From an uncultured Eggerthellaceae bacterium (GTDB lineage: Bacteria; Actinomycetota; Coriobacteriia; Coriobacteriales; Eggerthellaceae): a DNA stretch of 64,000 nucleotides. The stretch spans positions 1 to 64,000 of the forward strand of contig CAJURX010000006.1 of the NCBI GenBank assembly GCA_910589125.1. The letters run 5' to 3'. The notes under the pieces were generated by a model that saw only the letters and a list, made by a program, of their open reading frames with translations, made no database searches and was not told the DNA's origin. Below, in pieces: positions 34,478 through 43,094 of the stretch. Both the position numbers and the translations under genes were made by a program. The stretch's first letter is position 1; the number at the start of each line of letters is the position of its first letter.

Positions 34478-35716
34478 CTATTCCGCTTCGCACTCAGCGT
34501 GGACGCCGCAGTACCGCGACCCCTCGCGTGCATGGTTGCGGCAGCGCGTGCCGTCCTCGCTCACGTAGGCGCACAGATCCTCGTCAGCGCCATCCTCGTC
34601 ATCGATCAGGGTCTCCTCTGCCACCAGCGGCTTTCCCTGGAAGCTATCTGACTTTATATCAATGTGCCAGCCGGTGAGCCGTGCCGCCAGGCGAGCGTTC
34701 TGCCCCTCCTTGCCTATGGCGAGCGAGAGCTGGTCATCCGGCACGATGACGGTGGCATAGTTGTTCTCCGGATCGATGCTCACATGCGACACATGAGCCG
34801 GAGAGAGCGCATTGGCAACGTAGGTCGCAGGGTCGTCGCTCCACTGGATGACATCCACGCGCTCGTTGCGCAGCTCCTCGACCACCATGCGGACGCGAGA
34901 ACCCTTCGGCCCCACGCATGCGCCCACTGGATCCAGATTCGGCTCACGCGATGCGACGGCCACCTTGGAGCGCGCTCCCGGCTCGCGCGCGATGGACTTG
35001 ATCTCCACGATGCCGTCATAGATCTCAGGCACCTCGATCTCGAACAGGCGGCGGATCAGGTCAGGATGCGTCCGCGAGACGATGATGGGCGGACGGGACT
35101 GCTCGCCCCGTGCGCGCGTCTGCTCGCTGGAAGGATCGCGCACATCTATGATGAGCACCTTCAGGCGCTGGTTGTGACGATAGTGCTCATTCGCCGGGCG
35201 CTCGTTGCGCTCACCAGGGTTCTTCTTCGTGTCGTAGTGCGGCAGCTCCGCCTCCACGCCATCGCGGATCTTGATGATGGTGAAGTCCTGCGTCCCCTGC
35301 AGCACGGTGCCCGTGATCAGGTCCCCCACGCGGTCGGAGAACTCCTCGTAGATGGAGCGGCGGGCAGCATCGCGGACGATGGAGGAGATGACGCCCTTCG
35401 CATTCTGCGCGGCGATGCGGCTGATGTCAGCCGGCGTGACGTCGCGCTCCTCGAACTCCGAGTACGTGCGGATCTCCTCGCCCGTCTCCTCATCGACGGT
35501 GATCTCGGGCTCGCCAGTGGGCACGAGCTCGTAGACGTAGATCCTGCCCGTCTGCCGGTCGATGGTGACGCGGGCATCATGATCGAGGTCCAGGATGCGC
35601 TCGTAGCTACGCGCAAGCGACTCCTCCAAGCGCTCGATGATGTAGAACTCATCGATCTTGCGCTCGTGCGCGAGCATCTGGAGCGCTTCTATCAAGGAAT
35701 ATTCTTCATCAGCCAT
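34478..35716 (-). CDS. nusA: Transcription factor NusA with a C-terminal Cys/His zinc-finger-like tail
   Basis: NusA binds RNA polymerase and modulates pausing, termination and antitermination. The order is an N-terminal RNAP-binding domain (LIEALQMLAHERKID), an S1 domain (about 130-200), and two KH domains (GPKGSRVRMVVEELRNE and AIGKEGQNARLAARLTG). The E. coli acidic repeats are missing. Instead, the last 35 residues contain Cys382, Cys392, Cys403 and His406 in a C-x9-C-x10-C-x2-H array, with an extra His395 and Cys409. This resembles small zinc-binding motifs of the pattern C..(S/T)..G..C.N.A..GS.YC..H. The function of the tail is unknown. It lies 18 nt after rimP. Confidence 0.95.
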   Translation of the reverse strand: MADEEYSLIEALQMLAHERKIDEFYIIERLEESLARSYERILDLDHDARVTIDRQTGRIYVYELVPTGEPEITVDEETGEEIRTYSEFEERDVTPADISRIAAQNAKGVISSIVRDAARRSIYEEFSDRVGDLITGTVLQGTQDFTIIKIRDGVEAELPHYDTKKNPGERNERPANEHYRHNQRLKVLIIDVRDPSSEQTRARGEQSRPPIIVSRTHPDLIRRLFEIEVPEIYDGIVEIKSIAREPGARSKVAVASREPNLDPVGACVGPKGSRVRMVVEELRNERVDVIQWSDDPATYVANALSPAHVSHVSIDPENNYATVIVPDDQLSLAIGKEGQNARLAARLTGWHIDIKSDSFQGKPLVAEETLIDDEDGADEDLCAYVSEDGTRCRNHAREGSRYCGVHAECEAE

Positions 35717-35734
35717 ATCTTCCAGCTCCCTTCG

Positions 35735-36199
35735 TCAGAACTCCACGGTTCCCATGACATTCGCCTTCGCTATATCCTCATACGCCAGCACGACCTCGCA
35801 GCCGTCAGCGTCCAGGGTCACCGCACTGTCGGTAGCGGTGGTGATGGTGCCCTTGAAGTGCTTGCGCCCATCCATGGCACGCGCGCACTTCAGCTTCGCC
35901 TTCTGCCCGATGGCAGCCTTGAAGTGCTCAGGCGTGCGCAGTGGGCGATCGATGCCCGGAGAGGAGACCTCCAGCATGTACGCGCCGGGGAACGGGTCGA
36001 TGGCATCGAGCATCTCCCCGATCCAGGACTGCGCCTCGGTCAGCTCATTGAAGGTGACGCCGCCCTCAGCATCGATGTACACGCGGATGACAGGGGACTT
36101 GCTAGCACCGACCACCTCGATGGTCACGATGTCGCATCCGCGCGCGAGCGCCTCTGGTTCCAGCGCATCGAGCAGGCTCTGCTCCTTCGATGTCAGCAT
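35735..36199 (-). CDS. rimP: Ribosome maturation factor RimP
   Basis: RimP binds the 30S subunit during assembly. The 154 residues include the N-terminal motif GCDIVTIEVVGASKSPVIRV, YIDAEGGVTFNE, and the strongly conserved YMLEVSSPGIDRPL, followed by the SH3-like C-terminal domain. It is the first gene of the rimP-nusA-ylxR-infB operon. Its leader of about 105 nt contains a terminator hairpin, so expression may be attenuated. Confidence 0.96.
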   Translation of the reverse strand: MLTSKEQSLLDALEPEALARGCDIVTIEVVGASKSPVIRVYIDAEGGVTFNELTEAQSWIGEMLDAIDPFPGAYMLEVSSPGIDRPLRTPEHFKAAIGQKAKLKCARAMDGRKHFKGTITTATDSAVTLDADGCEVVLAYEDIAKANVMGTVEF

Positions 36200-36241
36200 C
36201 TCCCCTCCTCAGCTCATCTCTCGCATCAGCATCCGCGCAAT

Positions 36242-36269
36242 AAAAAAAGCGGGTCATCTGGCCCACTTT
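36242..36269 (-). terminator. Intrinsic terminator in the rimP leader, likely an attenuator
   Basis: On the minus strand, a stem of about 10 bp (36247-36269, including GTGGGCC/GACCCGC with one C-A mismatch, loop AGAT) is followed by seven consecutive T. It lies 43-70 nt upstream of the rimP ATG and about 35-60 nt downstream of the predicted transcript start. No minus-strand gene upstream would need it, so it most likely controls read-through into the operon. Confidence 0.8.
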
Positions 36270-36313
36270 CCTCAATACGCGCGAAAAGTTAAGTTGATAG
36301 TGCAACGCAAGGG

Positions 36314-36342
36314 ATATTACCATACCATCAGCACATGCGCAA
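36314..36342 (-). promoter_or_regulatory. Promoter of the rimP-nusA-infB operon
   Basis: On the minus strand, TTGCGC (-35) and TAATAT (-10) are 17 nt apart, and the -10 is extended by TGG. The predicted transcript start near 36306 leaves a leader of about 105 nt that includes the terminator at 36242-36269. Confidence 0.6.
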
Positions 36343-36370
36343 AGGGGCGCATACCGACGAGGAGGCGCTT

Positions 36371-36392
36371 CCTGAGGATCGCGCTCCTCAGG
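36371..36392 (+). promoter_or_regulatory. Perfect 8-bp hairpin in the gtrA leader
   Basis: CCTGAGGA and TCCTCAGG pair perfectly around a 6-nt loop, ending 19 nt before the gtrA GTG start and just upstream of its ribosome site. There is no T-run, so it is not an ordinary terminator. It may affect mRNA stability or translation, or be a protein site. Confidence 0.45.
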
Positions 36393-36411
36393 CAAATGGA
36401 ACGGAGCCAGC

Positions 36412-36825
36412 GTGAAGAAGCTCATCGCACAGATCATGAAGTTCGGCGTGGTAGGCGTCATCGCCTTCGTCATCGACTACGGCCTCATGGTCCTCTTGAC
36501 CGAGGCGTTCGGCGTGAACTACCTCATCAGCGCCACGGTCTCGTTCGCGGTATCCGTGACCTTCAACTACTTCGCCTCCATGCGCTATGTGTTCAGGCAC
36601 AAGGAGGGCATGTCGAAGCGGCGCGAGTTCGTCATCTTCGTGGTGCTATCGGTCATCGGGCTTGGGATCAACGACCTCATCATGTGGCTCGGCACCGACC
36701 TGGGCGGCATCAGCTACCTCATCACGAAGCTGGTCGCCACGTTCATCGTGATGGTCTGGAACTTCGTCACCCGCAAGCGCTTCCTGGACGCCGGAGACGA
36801 GCCCATCCTGGACGACCTCGAGTGA
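36412..36825 (+). CDS. gtrA: GtrA family membrane protein
   Basis: GtrA-like proteins have four membrane helices and are thought to flip or present polyprenyl-linked sugars for glycosylation of cell-envelope polymers. The 137 residues have four hydrophobic segments and the family signatures MKFGVVGVIAFVIDYG, FNYFASMRYVFRH between helices 2 and 3, and WNFVTRKRFLD at the end. The start is GTG 36412 with GGAG at 5-nt spacing. Its 3' end overlaps 180 nt of the convergent membrane-protein gene. A partner sugar transferase gene is not adjacent. Confidence 0.9.
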   Translation: MKKLIAQIMKFGVVGVIAFVIDYGLMVLLTEAFGVNYLISATVSFAVSVTFNYFASMRYVFRHKEGMSKRREFVIFVVLSVIGLGINDLIMWLGTDLGGISYLITKLVATFIVMVWNFVTRKRFLDAGDEPILDDLE

Positions 36826-38727
36826 GGCTCCTGCCCCCTTCCCTTCGACGCATGCACGGATAGCGAACCAGAGCAGCACAGGTGCGGTCGTGGCGAACGG
36901 CAGCGCGTAGCGCATCGACCCATTCGACGGACCTGCGATATAGGTGAGCAAGAGGATGAGGCAGGGCAAGAGGACGATCAGATACCGCCCGCGCCCACGG
37001 CTCAGCAGATACGCCGCCTCGATCAAGAGCAGCCAGGCATAGAGACCAGCTTGCGAGAGGAAGCCCACGAGCGGCAGCTCCCGCATCACCTGGATGTAGG
37101 TGTACATGGCGGCGCTCACCTCGTTCGGCATCCAGTACGACCACGAGAATCCCTCGTCGTTCCTCGGCTGGGTGAACCAGACGAACTCGTTCTTGAAGGG
37201 CGCGTGCGCATGCAGCGACCAATACAGATAGGTGTTCTCAGCTGTGGCATCCAGATACAAGAGCGGGTCTCGCGCCCCCTGGCTCGCCCAGGCCGAGAGG
37301 TAGTCCGACAGGGACGCATCATCATCGAAGGGCGCCTTCACCTCATCTGAGAGCGTGGGCACATAGCGTGATGCCAGCGTATCGTATCCGAGCGCTTGGT
37401 CGATGGCCGCGCGCTCCCACTCTTGGACATCCTGCGGATGCTCTCGCGCGAAGCGTGCCGTCTGCTGGAACGGGATAGAGAGCGCTTCCTTGATGCTGCC
37501 GCTCTCAGCCTGCACGATGGCAACGCAGACCTGGTTGATGCAGACGCTCGCCACGATGGCGAGCACGAGCGGCACGAGCGCCCGCAGGCGCGCACGCGCA
37601 CCGTCATGGAAGAGCACCAGGAATGGCAGCGAGAGGATGACCACATAGATGGCATTGTTGCGGATGAGGCCGAGCGCGGCCGCAGATATCAGGAGCATCG
37701 CCATGCTCCCCTTCGATGCGCAGAAGCGCCTCGGGTCTGCGGCATAGAGGACCACCGAGCACATGTAGAGGGCGAAGATGCATGCGAACAGCGCATCCTT
37801 CACCACCCATTGGCAGTAGGAGCCGAAGATGGGCACGATGCAGAAGAATGCGACCGTGCACACCAGCACCCACCGAGGAGCGCCCGCACGCTCCATGACG
37901 CGGACCTCATAGGTGAGCGCACCGGCGAAGCAGAGCGTCTGCATGATGACGAGCGCGAGCACGCCTCCGTTCGCGCCCCCTGCCGCAGCGCCTGCGCTGA
38001 ACACGGAACCATAGAGGAGCGTCGAGAACACGGGATGATGCGTGCTCCACGGCTCATGGCCCCCGAACTGAGCGAGCTGCACGTATGCGTCATAGCAGAC
38101 CGAACCAGGTGCGAACGCGACGATATAGGGCAGCCAGGACAGGACCATGATGCAGAAGATGGCCACATACGGCGCGGGCATGCTCCATCCGCGATGCCCG
38201 CAGAAGCGATGCGCCGCCACCGCCCCGAACGCTGAGCGCAGCACCGCGAACGCGAACAGGGCGATCGCGATGAGGGAGAGGATGCTCATGACAGCATGGA
38301 AGGGATTCGCGCCGAGCGTGAGGACCGAGCTCGTGCGCGCAAGAGAGGTGCCTGCGACCGTGCATGCCGCCAAGATGAGGGCACAGGCTGCGATGGGCGC
38401 ATCCGCCCGCTTCATGGGTCGATAGGTCCGCACCAAGAACCAGGGGATGATGAGCGCGAAGGCGCACGCGAAGGGCGGCACCTTCCAGCAGGTGATGAGG
38501 AGCAGATCGAGCGCATCCGCGCTCGCGCTCGCAGAAGCGTCCGCCAGATCCGAGAGGCCATCCAGGTATCCGAAGGAGAGCACGAGCATCACGGTCAGAG
38601 CCACGCTGCCGATGATGAGAGCCATGCGCGGCCTACCGCTCTCGCATGCGCCGCTCCCCTCCTTGGAAGATGCTCCTGCTCGCTCGGTAGAAGCGTGTCG
38701 GTCCGCTATGGATGACGGCACATCCAT
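36646..38727 (-). CDS. Polytopic membrane protein resembling DUF6020 / GT-C glycosyltransferases
   Basis: The 693-residue protein has about 13 hydrophobic segments. A soluble loop after the fifth holds PGSVCYDAYVQLAQFGGHEPWSTHHPVF-like motifs (residues 207-234; Asp213 and the THHP at 229-232), typical of DUF6020 proteins, which look like GT-C sugar transferases acting on lipid-linked donors. A large C-terminal segment around 470-560 is outside the helices. AGGAG precedes the ATG, 4 nt after leuA. The last 60 codons are antisense to gtrA and look non-native (acidic, Asp/Glu/Gln-rich), so the natural C-terminus may have been near residue 630. Confidence 0.75.
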   Translation of the reverse strand: MDVPSSIADRHASTERAGASSKEGSGACESGRPRMALIIGSVALTVMLVLSFGYLDGLSDLADASASASADALDLLLITCWKVPPFACAFALIIPWFLVRTYRPMKRADAPIAACALILAACTVAGTSLARTSSVLTLGANPFHAVMSILSLIAIALFAFAVLRSAFGAVAAHRFCGHRGWSMPAPYVAIFCIMVLSWLPYIVAFAPGSVCYDAYVQLAQFGGHEPWSTHHPVFSTLLYGSVFSAGAAAGGANGGVLALVIMQTLCFAGALTYEVRVMERAGAPRWVLVCTVAFFCIVPIFGSYCQWVVKDALFACIFALYMCSVVLYAADPRRFCASKGSMAMLLISAAALGLIRNNAIYVVILSLPFLVLFHDGARARLRALVPLVLAIVASVCINQVCVAIVQAESGSIKEALSIPFQQTARFAREHPQDVQEWERAAIDQALGYDTLASRYVPTLSDEVKAPFDDDASLSDYLSAWASQGARDPLLYLDATAENTYLYWSLHAHAPFKNEFVWFTQPRNDEGFSWSYWMPNEVSAAMYTYIQVMRELPLVGFLSQAGLYAWLLLIEAAYLLSRGRGRYLIVLLPCLILLLTYIAGPSNGSMRYALPFATTAPVLLWFAIRACVEGKGAGASLEVVQDGLVSGVQEALAGDEVPDHHDERGDQLRDEVADAAQVGAEPHDEVVDPKPDDR

Positions 38728-38731
38728 GCAG

Positions 38732-40252
38732 CTATCTCCTGTCCGACAGCAGACGATTCAGGGCGTTGAGGTATGCCTTGGTGGACGAGACGATGATGTC
38801 GCCATCTGCGCCACGGCCCGTGTATATCTCGCCGTTAGCAGCCTTCACGCGGACCGTGACCTCGCCGAGCGCGTCGATGCCGCGCGTCACGGACTGGACA
38901 GCATATTCCATGAGGTCGCTCTCTGCTCCGATGACCTGGTTCACGGCCTTGTAGGCCGCATCCACCGGACCCGTCCCCCAGTCGCAGACCGTGATGGATG
39001 CGCCCTCAGGGTCGCGCACGGTCAAGGTAGCCGTGGGCGTCAGCGGGAACCCGCAGCTGATCTGCACGCTCTCCAGCACATAGAGCGCATCTGCCTCGCG
39101 GTCACGTTCGTTGACGAGGCTCTCAAGGTCCTCGTCATAGACTTCCTTCTTCTTGTCAGCCAGGTTCAAGAACGCCTCATAGAGCTCATCGAGCTTCTCA
39201 GGGCTGAACTCATAGCCCAGCTCCTCCAACCGATGCTTGAGCGCCGCATGCCCGCTGCGTGCGGTGAGGACGATCTGGCTGGCACCTGCACCCACATCAG
39301 CAGGGTCGATGATCTCATAGGTGTCGCGCTTCTTGAGCACGCCGTCTTGATGGATGCCCGATGAATGCGCGAACGCGTTGGCTCCGACGATGGCCTTGTT
39401 CGCCTGCACGCCCATGCCTGTGATGGAGGACACTAGACGCGATGCCTTGACGAATTCGCGCGTGTTGATGTCGGTATGCGCATCCAGCTCGGCCTCGTGC
39501 ATGCGGATGGCCATGACCACTTCCTCCATGGCCGTGTTGCCCGCTCGCTCGCCAAGGCCGTTGATGGTGCACTCTATCTGCCGCGCACCGGATGCAACGC
39601 CTGCCATGGCAAGGGCCGTTGCCATGCCAAGGTCGTTGTGGCAATGCACGGCGATGGTCACATCCTCTATGCCCCGCACGTTGTCCACCAGATGCTTGAT
39701 GCGACGGCCGAACTCATCGGGCAGGGAGTAGCCGGTGGTATCCGGGATGTTCACGACGGTGGCACCCGCATCCACCGCAGCCTGGATCACACGGACCAAG
39801 AAGTCGTAATCAGACCTGCCTGCATCCTCAGCATAGAACTGGACATCGTCGACGTAGCGCTTGGCGCATGCGACGCACTGGGCAGCACGCTCCACGCACT
39901 CGTCCGGGGTGATGCGCAGCTTGTCGCGCAGATGGCTCTCGGAAACGCCGATCCCCGTATGGATGCGTGGGCGCTTCGCGAACTGGAGCGCGTCAGCCGC
40001 GACGACGATATCCTTCTCGATGGCGCGCGTGAGCGCGCACACCACCGCATCGTATCCGACCAGCTGGGAGATCTTGCGCACGCTCTCGAAGTCCCCCGGG
40101 CTGGATATGGGGAATCCCGCTTCGATGACATCCACGTTCAGGCGCAGCAGCTCGCGTGCGATGACCAGCTTCTCCTCGGTGTTCATGGATGCGCCCGGCG
40201 ACTGCTCACCGTCGCGCAGGGTCGTGTCGAAGATGTCTATCTTGCGGGTCAC
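38732..40252 (-). CDS. leuA: 2-isopropylmalate synthase
   Basis: LeuA joins acetyl-CoA and 2-oxoisovalerate in the first step of leucine synthesis. The catalytic barrel shows FDTTLRDGEQSPGASM at the N-terminus, IPDTTGYSLPDEF, HCHNDLGMATA with metal ligands, NGLGERAGNTAMEEV, and HSSGIHQDGVLK. The C-terminal 110 residues form the regulatory domain for leucine feedback. Length of 506 is typical of the shorter bacterial type; citramalate synthase is less likely but not excluded by eye. It is 87 nt after serA and 4 nt before the membrane-protein gene. Confidence 0.92.
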   Translation of the reverse strand: MTRKIDIFDTTLRDGEQSPGASMNTEEKLVIARELLRLNVDVIEAGFPISSPGDFESVRKISQLVGYDAVVCALTRAIEKDIVVAADALQFAKRPRIHTGIGVSESHLRDKLRITPDECVERAAQCVACAKRYVDDVQFYAEDAGRSDYDFLVRVIQAAVDAGATVVNIPDTTGYSLPDEFGRRIKHLVDNVRGIEDVTIAVHCHNDLGMATALAMAGVASGARQIECTINGLGERAGNTAMEEVVMAIRMHEAELDAHTDINTREFVKASRLVSSITGMGVQANKAIVGANAFAHSSGIHQDGVLKKRDTYEIIDPADVGAGASQIVLTARSGHAALKHRLEELGYEFSPEKLDELYEAFLNLADKKKEVYDEDLESLVNERDREADALYVLESVQISCGFPLTPTATLTVRDPEGASITVCDWGTGPVDAAYKAVNQVIGAESDLMEYAVQSVTRGIDALGEVTVRVKAANGEIYTGRGADGDIIVSSTKAYLNALNRLLSDRR

Positions 40253-40339
40253 TGCCGCTCCCTTCTCTTTGCATTGCCCCTATCGTGCGAAGCGACCCTT
40301 CGCAGAAGGGCCACCTAGATGCAGCCGAAGAGGCTCTTC

Positions 40340-41914
40340 CTATAAGGAGAGCCTCCAGACGTTCTTGTAATCCATGGCTCCTTCGAGCCTATCCATCACC
40401 TCACGCAAGATCTCACCCTCCACGTTCATGTAGACCAGCGCGCACTTCTCCTCGGGCTTCGTGCCGATCTGCATGGTGGTGATGTTCACGCCGGCCTCGC
40501 CCAAGATGGTGCCGATCACGCCAATGCGCCCCGGCGAATCCACATACTCGAACACGAGCGAGCGAGCGGCAGGTTCGATATCTATGTGATACCCGTTGAA
40601 TGCGATCAGGCGCGGGAGATGATCGAGGCCATAGAGCGTGAAAGCCACCTCCACGCCGTCAGCCATGACACGGATGGCGGACTCGTACCCATGCGCATCC
40701 CTGTCGGCCGCCGTGAGGACCTCGATCCCGTGGCGCGCAGCCATCATCTGGGCATTCTCGAGAGAAGCGGCACCGATCTCCTTGTAGCTCAGGATGCCAT
40801 CCACCGCACCCGCCACGATCGGAGACGGGTCAGCTTCGGCGATAGCGCCCTCGAGCTGGACGGTGAGGTGCTTCGGCATGCCAACGAGGCTCGACACCAT
40901 GCGCCCCGCTATCTTCGCCGCGGGGATGTAGGGCCTCACCGGATCGAGCACCTCAGGGGGCATGCCGGACGTATTGATGGCCGTGGGCACGATGGACCCC
41001 TCGAGGCCCGCCCACACGTACTCCGCGATCTCCGTGCCAGCGCGCACCTGCGCTTCGCGCGTGACCGCGCTGATGTGCGGCGTGAGGATGGCATCGTCGA
41101 ATCCGTGCAAGGGGCTGTCCTCGCAGGGTTCGTTCTCGAACACGTCGATGCCAACAGCAGCTATCTTCCCCGCTGCGACGAAATCAGCCAGCGAATCCAT
41201 CTCGAAGATGCCCGCGCGCGCAGGGTTGATCAGGATGACCCCCGTCTTCATCGCGGCATATTCCTCAGCGCCGAACATGCCGTAGGTCTCCTGCGTGAGC
41301 GGCAGATGGATCGTGATGACATCAGCGATGGGCAGGATATCCGAGATGGAGTCGACGAGCGTGACATCCAGCTGCGCGGCGCGATCGGGTGAGCAGTAGG
41401 GGTCATATGCTATGAGCTCCATGCCGAATGCGCGCGCTCGCTCAGCGACCAAGCTCCCGATGCGACCCAGGCCGAAGATGGCGAGCGTCTTGCCGAACAG
41501 CTCGCTGCCCATGAAGCGATGGCGCGCCCATGATCCTCCGTGCACCGACGCATTCGCCTGGCAGACGTTGCGCGCGCACGCCAACAGGAGGGCCATGGTG
41601 TGCTCGGCAGCGGAGATGATGTTCGACGCGGGGGCATTGCACACGATGATGCCGCGCTCGTTGGCCGCATCCACATCTATGTTGTCCACCGTCACCCCTG
41701 CGCGCCCGATAATCTTGAGGTTCTTCGCCCCGTCCAGGAGCTCTGGCGTCACGCGAGTGGCAGAGCGCACGATGAGCGCGTCCGCGTCCACGATGGCTGA
41801 AGCGAGGTCATCAGGGGCGGCGTCCAAGAGCTCGACGACCTCATAGCCGCGGCCCTTGAGGATGTCCAGCCCCTCCTCAGCGATCTTCTCAGTGACCAGG
41901 ACCTTGGAGGCCAT
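40340..41914 (-). CDS. serA: D-3-phosphoglycerate dehydrogenase (long, ACT-domain type)
   Basis: SerA oxidises 3-phosphoglycerate in the first step of serine synthesis. The NAD-binding fold has IFGLGRIGSLVAERA, the substrate-binding VDNIDV and NPARAGIF, and the His-containing LTPHISA. After the catalytic core come an allosteric substrate-binding domain and a C-terminal ACT domain (SPGRIGVIGTILGEAGVN) for serine feedback. The 524 residues match the mycobacterial long form. I prefer ATG 41914 with AAGGAG 10 nt upstream. It starts right after the serC stop. Confidence 0.95.
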   Translation of the reverse strand: MASKVLVTEKIAEEGLDILKGRGYEVVELLDAAPDDLASAIVDADALIVRSATRVTPELLDGAKNLKIIGRAGVTVDNIDVDAANERGIIVCNAPASNIISAAEHTMALLLACARNVCQANASVHGGSWARHRFMGSELFGKTLAIFGLGRIGSLVAERARAFGMELIAYDPYCSPDRAAQLDVTLVDSISDILPIADVITIHLPLTQETYGMFGAEEYAAMKTGVILINPARAGIFEMDSLADFVAAGKIAAVGIDVFENEPCEDSPLHGFDDAILTPHISAVTREAQVRAGTEIAEYVWAGLEGSIVPTAINTSGMPPEVLDPVRPYIPAAKIAGRMVSSLVGMPKHLTVQLEGAIAEADPSPIVAGAVDGILSYKEIGAASLENAQMMAARHGIEVLTAADRDAHGYESAIRVMADGVEVAFTLYGLDHLPRLIAFNGYHIDIEPAARSLVFEYVDSPGRIGVIGTILGEAGVNITTMQIGTKPEEKCALVYMNVEGEILREVMDRLEGAMDYKNVWRLSL

Positions 41915-41915
41915 G

Positions 41916-42998
41916 CTATGCATTCTCCTTCTCGAACTGCTCCATGAAGCTCACGAGCGCCTCCACGCCGGCCTTCGGCATGGCGTTGTAGATGCTCGCG
42001 CGCATCCCGCCCACGCTGCGATGGCCCTTGATGGATTCGATGCGGTGATCCTTGCACTCGGCGATGAACTTGGCATCCAGCTCAGCATCGCCCGTGATGA
42101 ACGGCACGTTCATGAGGGAGCGGCAATCCTTGCGCGCAGTGCCCTTGAAGAGCTTGGATGAATCGAGGAAATCGTAGAGCAGCGCCGCCTTCTCCTCGTT
42201 CATCTGCCTCATCGCCTCCAGGCCGCCCAAGCCCTTCAGCCACTTGAACACCAGACCACAGATGTAGATGCCCCAGCACGGAGGCGTATTCGACAGGCTC
42301 TTCGCATCCACCTGCGTCAGGTAGCGCATGATGGTGGGCGTGGTGGGGATCACATCCTCGCGCACCAGGTCATCGCGCACGATCACGATGGTGACGCCCG
42401 CCGGACCCACATTCTTCTGCACGCCACCATAGATGACGCCGAAATCGGAGACGTCCATGGGCTCAGAGAGGAACATGGACGAGACATCCGTCACAAGCGG
42501 GGTATCCCCCACCTCGGGCAGCTTCGGGTAGCGCGTGCCGTAGATGGTCTCGTTCTGGCAGATATAGACGTAATCAGCATCCGCATCGAAGGTGAGGCTA
42601 TCAACATCGGGCACATAGGAGAAGTTCTCATCCTCAGAGGAGGCCACGACGTTCACATCCCCGTAGAGCTTGGCTTCCTTCGCCGCCTTCTTCGACCAGG
42701 AGCCCGAGACGATGTAGTCGGCCTTGCCATTGCGCATGAGGTTCATGGGGATGGCTGCAAACTGCTGCGTAGCGCCACCTTGCAGGAACAGCACGTGATA
42801 GCCGTCCGGGATGCCCATGAGGTCGCGAAGGTCCGCCTCAGCCGTCTCGATGATCTCTGCGAAGGGCTTCGAGCGGTGGCTCATCTCCATGACGGACATG
42901 CCAGTGCCGTTGTAGTCGAGCATCCCCGCCTGCGCCTCGCGCAGGACCTCTTCAGGAAGGACGGCGGGACCTGCCGAGAAGTTGTAAACACGTGCCAT
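41916..42998 (-). CDS. serC: Phosphoserine aminotransferase
   Basis: SerC makes phosphoserine from 3-phosphohydroxypyruvate and glutamate with PLP. The opening VYNFSAGPAVLPEEV, FLQGGATQQFAAIP (phosphate site), DVSSMFLS and the PLP lysine Lys195 in GGVQKNVGPAG are diagnostic, and the C-terminal HRSVGGMRASIYNAMP binds substrate. At 360 residues it has the family length. A GGAG ribosome site lies before the ATG. It is the first gene of serC-serA-leuA-membrane protein; a TACAAT at 43039-43044 could be its -10. Its gap with the divergent radical SAM gene is 96 nt. Confidence 0.96.
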   Translation of the reverse strand: MARVYNFSAGPAVLPEEVLREAQAGMLDYNGTGMSVMEMSHRSKPFAEIIETAEADLRDLMGIPDGYHVLFLQGGATQQFAAIPMNLMRNGKADYIVSGSWSKKAAKEAKLYGDVNVVASSEDENFSYVPDVDSLTFDADADYVYICQNETIYGTRYPKLPEVGDTPLVTDVSSMFLSEPMDVSDFGVIYGGVQKNVGPAGVTIVIVRDDLVREDVIPTTPTIMRYLTQVDAKSLSNTPPCWGIYICGLVFKWLKGLGGLEAMRQMNEEKAALLYDFLDSSKLFKGTARKDCRSLMNVPFITGDAELDAKFIAECKDHRIESIKGHRSVGGMRASIYNAMPKAGVEALVSFMEQFEKENA

Positions 42999-43094
42999 GA
43001 GATGTGCGCTCCTTCTATCGGTTCGTCAGACTTTTGCTATTGTATCGTTAATCAAAGTGCACAGACCCAACGCGAAGGGTGGCAGACCTCAAAG

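Noticed and set aside
36242..36269. Terminator for a gene on the plus strand
   Set aside because: The T-run is only on the minus strand side, and no plus-strand gene ends there.
42780..43094. Upstream extension of the radical SAM gene
   Set aside because: It lies antisense to serC and across the divergent promoter region. The HemN-like start at 43095 fits better.
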